DNA from: Sinorhizobium arboris LMG 14919
Lineage (GTDB): Bacteria > Pseudomonadota > Alphaproteobacteria > Rhizobiales > Rhizobiaceae
DNA length: 64,000 nucleotides
Direction of reading: 5' to 3'
Assembly (NCBI RefSeq): GCF_000427465.1
Contig: NZ_KE386497.1
Coordinates: 314,162-378,161, forward strand
In this document: one piece after another, positions 60,535 to 64,000 of the stretch
How positions within the stretch are numbered: position 1 is the first letter of the stretch
Layout of the letters: the number at the start of each line of letters is the position of its first letter
The notes under the pieces: generated by a model
What the model saw: only the letters and a program-made list of their open reading frames with translations
Told to the model about the DNA's origin: nothing
Database searches by the model: none
Made by a program: the position numbers and the translations under genes

Positions 60535-62808
60535 ATGGCCCGAGCGCTTGCCCGATCGACCGTAAGCCCCATCCGGCGACTGAGGCTCCGGGTGCGCGGC
60601 GCCGTGCAGGGCGTCGGCTTCCGGCCATTTGCCTACAGGTTGGCGCGGAACATGGGATTTTCAGGCTTCGTATTGAACGACAGCGCCGGCGTGCTGATCG
60701 AGATCGAGGGTCCGGACGCGGATCGCTTCCCCGACGTGGTCCGGAACGAGGCCCCGCCCCTCGCCCGCATCGACTCGATCGACGTGCTTGAACTCGCTCC
60801 CTCCGCCCGCGAAGGCTTCGAGATTCTCGAAAGCCTGAGTGGCCGGAGCGCGACCCGGATCGGCGCCGACGCCGCGACTTGCGCCGAGTGCCGGCGCGAA
60901 CTGACAGACCCATCAAGCCGGTTCTTCGGCTACCCCTTCGTCAATTGCACCCATTGCGGCCCGCGCTTCACGATCACCCGCGCGTTGCCCTATGACCGGC
61001 GGCAGACATCGATGGCTTCGTTTCCGATGTGCGCGGCCTGCGCCGCTGACTACACCGACCCCGAAAACCGGCGCTTCCATGCCGAGCCCGTCGCGTGCCC
61101 GGATTGCGGGCCGGGGCTTAGCCACCCGATAACTGAGGTCGCTGCGAAGATTGCGGAAGGCGGCATCGTCGCGCTCAAGGGGATCGGCGGTTTCCATCTG
61201 CTTTGCGACGCTCGAAATGATGCGGCGATCGATCTCCTCCGGCTGCGCAAGACGCGTGACCACAAGCCGTTCGCAGTCATGGTGCGCGACATCGACGCGG
61301 CGCGAGAGCTTGCGAGGCTGTCCGAGGCGGAAGAGGTGTTGCTGGGATCGGCCGCCAGCCCGATCGTCCTGGTGGAGCCCCGCGCTTGCGAACTCTCCAA
61401 TCTGATCGCGCCGGGACTCGCACGGATAGGGGTCATGGTGGCCTATGCCCCGCTGCACAACCTGCTGTTCGATGCGCTGGCGGAGCGCCGGCACCATCCT
61501 CCCGCGCTGGTCGCGACCAGCGCCAATCCCGGCGGAGAGCCGCTCGTCGCAGACAATGCGGATGCAGAACGCCGCCTCGCCGCGATTGCCGATCTGATCG
61601 TTACGCATGACCGCGACGTCGCCATCCGGGCGGACGACTCCGTCATGCAGGTGATCTGTGGCGCGCCGTCTTTCATCCGCCGCGCGCGCGGTTTTGTGCC
61701 TGAGCCGATCGATCTGGGCATTGACGGCCCGTCAGTGATCGCGACCGGCGCCGATCTCAAGAATACGATCTGCGTCACGCGCGGCCGCGAGGCGTTTCTG
61801 TCCCAGCATGTCGGCGGCCTCGACAACGCGCAGGCGATCCGCTTTCAACGAGAGGCGCTCAGTCACCTCTGTTCGATCCTCGATGTGAAGCCGGAATTCG
61901 CAGCATGCGACCTGCATCCGGACTTCCACTCGGTGCGCATCGCGCAGGGCCTGAATTTGCCTGTCGTGCCGGTCCAGCATCATCTCGCCCATGTGGCGGC
62001 GGTGGCAGCGGAGCATCAGCTTTCCGGGCTGGTTCTCGGTCTTGCGCTCGACGGGCACGGCTTTGGCACCGACGGCACCAGCTGGGGCGGCGAGATGCTG
62101 GCTCTCGACGGTCATCACTGGAACCGCACGGGTTCGCTCACGTCGCTGCCGCTGCAGGGCGGCGACCGTGCCGCGCGCGAGCCATGGCGCATGGGCGTCG
62201 CGGCTCTGCAGGCGGCTGGATATATCGATCTCGCACCACGGCTCTGGCCGGGCCATAGCGGCGTTGCGCAGCTCACGGCGATGTTCGAGCGTGGCATGCA
62301 GCCGCCCTGGACTTCGAGTCTCGGGCGGCTTTTCGATGCCGCGGCGGCGATAGCCGGCGTCCGCCTCGTCCAGAGTTACGAGGGACAGGCGGCGATGGAG
62401 TTCGAGGCGCAGGTTCGCAATCCTGTTGAATTGGAGGGTGGCTTCGCGATCCGCGACGGCAGGCTCGATTTTCGCCCGCTGATCCTGCATCTCGCGCAAC
62501 GCAATCTTGGTGCTCCCGCCGCAGCCGACCTTTTCCACGGCACCTTGATCGCAGGCCTCGCGGACTGGGCGAAAGATGGAGCCCGCAGTCTCGGCGCGAG
62601 GCGGATCGCGCTTGGCGGTGGCTGCATGGTGAACCGTGTCCTTGCGACGGGGCTGATCCAAGCGCTCCGTGAGCGCGGTCTCGATCCCTATCTGCCGCGA
62701 CTCGCGCCGGCCAATGACGGCGGCATCGCGCTCGGCCAGGCGGCTTATGCGCGCCAGGTCATCATGAACGAATACGTATCAATGGAGGAGGACCGGACGT
62801 GTGCCTAG
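60535..62808 (+). CDS. hypF: carbamoyltransferase HypF
   Basis: 757 residues. Acylphosphatase domain (VRGAVQGVGFRPFAYRLA, residues 15-100), two zinc fingers (CAECRRELTD to CTHCGPRF, CAACAADYTD to CPDCGPG), YrdC-like domain (KGIGGFHLLCDARND, SANPGGEPL) and Kae1-like domain (VQHHLAHVAAVAAEH, LDGHGFGTDG, LGGGCMVNRVL). It makes the cyanide ligand precursor from carbamoyl phosphate. Complete. Overlaps hypC by 10 bp. Confidence 0.96.
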   Translation: MARALARSTVSPIRRLRLRVRGAVQGVGFRPFAYRLARNMGFSGFVLNDSAGVLIEIEGPDADRFPDVVRNEAPPLARIDSIDVLELAPSAREGFEILESLSGRSATRIGADAATCAECRRELTDPSSRFFGYPFVNCTHCGPRFTITRALPYDRRQTSMASFPMCAACAADYTDPENRRFHAEPVACPDCGPGLSHPITEVAAKIAEGGIVALKGIGGFHLLCDARNDAAIDLLRLRKTRDHKPFAVMVRDIDAARELARLSEAEEVLLGSAASPIVLVEPRACELSNLIAPGLARIGVMVAYAPLHNLLFDALAERRHHPPALVATSANPGGEPLVADNADAERRLAAIADLIVTHDRDVAIRADDSVMQVICGAPSFIRRARGFVPEPIDLGIDGPSVIATGADLKNTICVTRGREAFLSQHVGGLDNAQAIRFQREALSHLCSILDVKPEFAACDLHPDFHSVRIAQGLNLPVVPVQHHLAHVAAVAAEHQLSGLVLGLALDGHGFGTDGTSWGGEMLALDGHHWNRTGSLTSLPLQGGDRAAREPWRMGVAALQAAGYIDLAPRLWPGHSGVAQLTAMFERGMQPPWTSSLGRLFDAAAAIAGVRLVQSYEGQAAMEFEAQVRNPVELEGGFAIRDGRLDFRPLILHLAQRNLGAPAAADLFHGTLIAGLADWAKDGARSLGARRIALGGGCMVNRVLATGLIQALRERGLDPYLPRLAPANDGGIALGQAAYARQVIMNEYVSMEEDRTCA

Positions 62809-63026
62809 CGATTCCGGTCCAGGTCAAGGAGGTTCTGCCCGACGACATGGCGAAGGTCACGCTCGGCGGCGTCTCGAAGATCATCTCGACCGCGCTCGTC
62901 GACGATGTGAAAGTCGGCGGCTATGTCGTTCTCCATGTCGGTTACGCGCTGGCGAAAATCGATCCGGAAGAGGCGGAAAGAACACTCGCGCTGATCCGGG
63001 AAGCTGCCATCGGAGATGCGGCATGA
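62799..63026 (+). CDS. hypC: hydrogenase assembly chaperone HypC
   Basis: 75 residues from a GTG start (MCLAIPVQVKEVLPDDMAKV); Cys2 is essential for the Fe(CN)2CO transfer with HypD. GGAGGAGGA precedes the start within hypF. Stop overlaps the hypD start (ATGA). Confidence 0.95.
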   Translation: MCLAIPVQVKEVLPDDMAKVTLGGVSKIISTALVDDVKVGGYVVLHVGYALAKIDPEEAERTLALIREAAIGDAA

Positions 63027-64000
63027 AGTATATCGACGAATACCGCGACGGAAGACTCGCCATGGATATCGCGCGGCAGATCGTTGCGACCGCCGACCTG
63101 GTGCGCTCCTATCACTTTATGGAGTTTTGCGGCGGCCACACGCATGCCATCTCCCGCTATGGCCTCGAGGACCTGTTGCCGCCGAATGTGCGGATGATTC
63201 ATGGACCGGGCTGTCCCGTCTGCGTGCTGCCGATCGGCAGGATCGACGCGGCGATCGCGCTCGCCATGCGGCCGGAGGTCACGCTCTGCACTTATGGCGA
63301 CCTGATGAGAGTGCCGGGCTCCGACGGATCGAACCTGCTCAAGGCGAAAGCGGCCGGCGCCGATATCCGCATGGTCTATTCAACGCTCGATGCGCTACGG
63401 ATCGCGGAAGCTGAACCCAATCGCGACGTGGTGTTCTTCGCCATAGGCTTCGAAACCACAACGCCGCCGACTGCACTTGCGCTCAAGGCGGCGATCGCCA
63501 AGGGACTCGGCAATTTCTCGATCTTCTGCAACCACGTGCTGACGCCGGCGGCGATCCAGAACATTCTCGAGAGCCCCGACGTCCGCAAGCTCGGCACCAT
63601 CAAGATCGACGGCTTCATCGGTCCTGCCCATGTGTCGACCGTGATCGGCACCGAGCCTTACGAGTTCTTTGCCGAGGAGTTTCAGAAGCCGGTCGTGGTG
63701 GCTGGCTTCGAGCCGCTGGACGTCATCCAGGCGATCCTGATGCTCGTCCGGCAGGTCAATGACGGCAGACATGAGGTCGAGAACCAATATATCCGCGCCG
63801 TCACCGTGTTCGGCAACGAGAAGGCCCAGGCCGAGGTGGCCAACTTCTTCGAGCTTCGCGAGAGCTTCGAATGGCGAGGCCTCGGAGAGGTGCCCTATGG
63901 CGCACTCAGGCTCAGGCCGCAATATGCGACCTACGATGCCGAGAAACGGTTCTCCATGGTAACGCCGGCGGCCAAGGACAATCCCGCTTGCGAATGCGGC
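63023..64000 (+). CDS. hypD: hydrogenase maturation protein HypD, partial at right edge
   Basis: 326 codons to the window end, no stop; the family is about 380 residues. FMEFCGGHTHAISRYG and MIHGPGCPVCVLP carry the conserved Cys of the Fe-S/cyanide chemistry, and FFAIGFETTTPPTALAL the GFETT motif. It assembles the Fe(CN)2CO unit with HypC. hypE is expected next. Confidence 0.96.
   Translation, partial: MKYIDEYRDGRLAMDIARQIVATADLVRSYHFMEFCGGHTHAISRYGLEDLLPPNVRMIHGPGCPVCVLPIGRIDAAIALAMRPEVTLCTYGDLMRVPGSDGSNLLKAKAAGADIRMVYSTLDALRIAEAEPNRDVVFFAIGFETTTPPTALALKAAIAKGLGNFSIFCNHVLTPAAIQNILESPDVRKLGTIKIDGFIGPAHVSTVIGTEPYEFFAEEFQKPVVVAGFEPLDVIQAILMLVRQVNDGRHEVENQYIRAVTVFGNEKAQAEVANFFELRESFEWRGLGEVPYGALRLRPQYATYDAEKRFSMVTPAAKDNPACECG

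Overview
The window looks like part of a rhizobial symbiosis island or symbiotic plasmid (an alphaproteobacterial legume symbiont). The grounds are a complete gibberellin operon of the rhizobial type, an uptake-hydrogenase hup/hyp operon, a probable rhizobitoxine cluster, several paired NifA-type upstream sites (TGT-N10-ACA) and -24/-12 promoters, a MucR-family regulator, and many decayed insertion-sequence fragments. The genus cannot be fixed from the sequence alone. No rRNA, tRNA or CRISPR array was seen.

Layout. 1-3906: a plus-strand operon (aminotransferase, sulfhydrylase-like PLP enzyme, desaturase, class I amidotransferase) that fits rhizobitoxine synthesis, with rtxA apparently split in two. 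4028-9046: IS5 and IS481 remnants, an OmpW porin with a FixK/FNR box, and a chemoreceptor. 9047-14650: a long gene-poor stretch, then an AT-richer minus-strand pair: a double glycosyltransferase (GT4+GT2) and a HemN-like radical SAM protein. They sit behind a NifA/sigma-54-type promoter and a 37-codon coupled ORF. 14764-19519: an old yellow enzyme, an omptin protease behind a diverged copy of the same promoter module, an IS3 scrap and a secreted UbiC-like protein. 19712-31012: the gibberellin locus. Full-length cyp115 sits between two 97-bp direct repeats with a cyp112 scrap and a Tn3 scrap. After it come a NifA/sigma-54-type promoter and cyp112-cyp114-fd-sdr-cyp117-ggps-cps-ks-idi. cps has a one-base frameshift and idi is a remnant.

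31231-46280: a HipBA toxin-antitoxin pair with three operators, NifA-type sites ahead of a broken GG-leader-like peptide and ahead of an aquaporin, a NUDIX hydrolase, a sterol-desaturase-family protein, a MucR regulator, and a signalling group (PAS hybrid kinase, REC-EAL protein, OmpR regulator, PilZ protein). 46290-64000: the hydrogenase operon hupSLCDEFGHIJK-hypABFCD, which runs off the right edge. It has a sigma-54-type promoter. hupE is frameshifted, hupI lacks one iron-binding cysteine, and hupF is cut by about 4.4 kb of foreign DNA made of two related small integrase-type elements in tandem.

How the genes fit together. Most recognisable genes concern life in the nodule: ethylene inhibition (rhizobitoxine), gibberellin made from GGPP, recycling of nitrogenase-derived H2, and envelope or signalling functions. 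Several lie behind nitrogen-fixation-type control sites. The most novel items are the NifA-type radical SAM/glycosyltransferase locus, the re-acquired cyp115 placed upstream of the operon promoter, and the tandem elements that split hupF.
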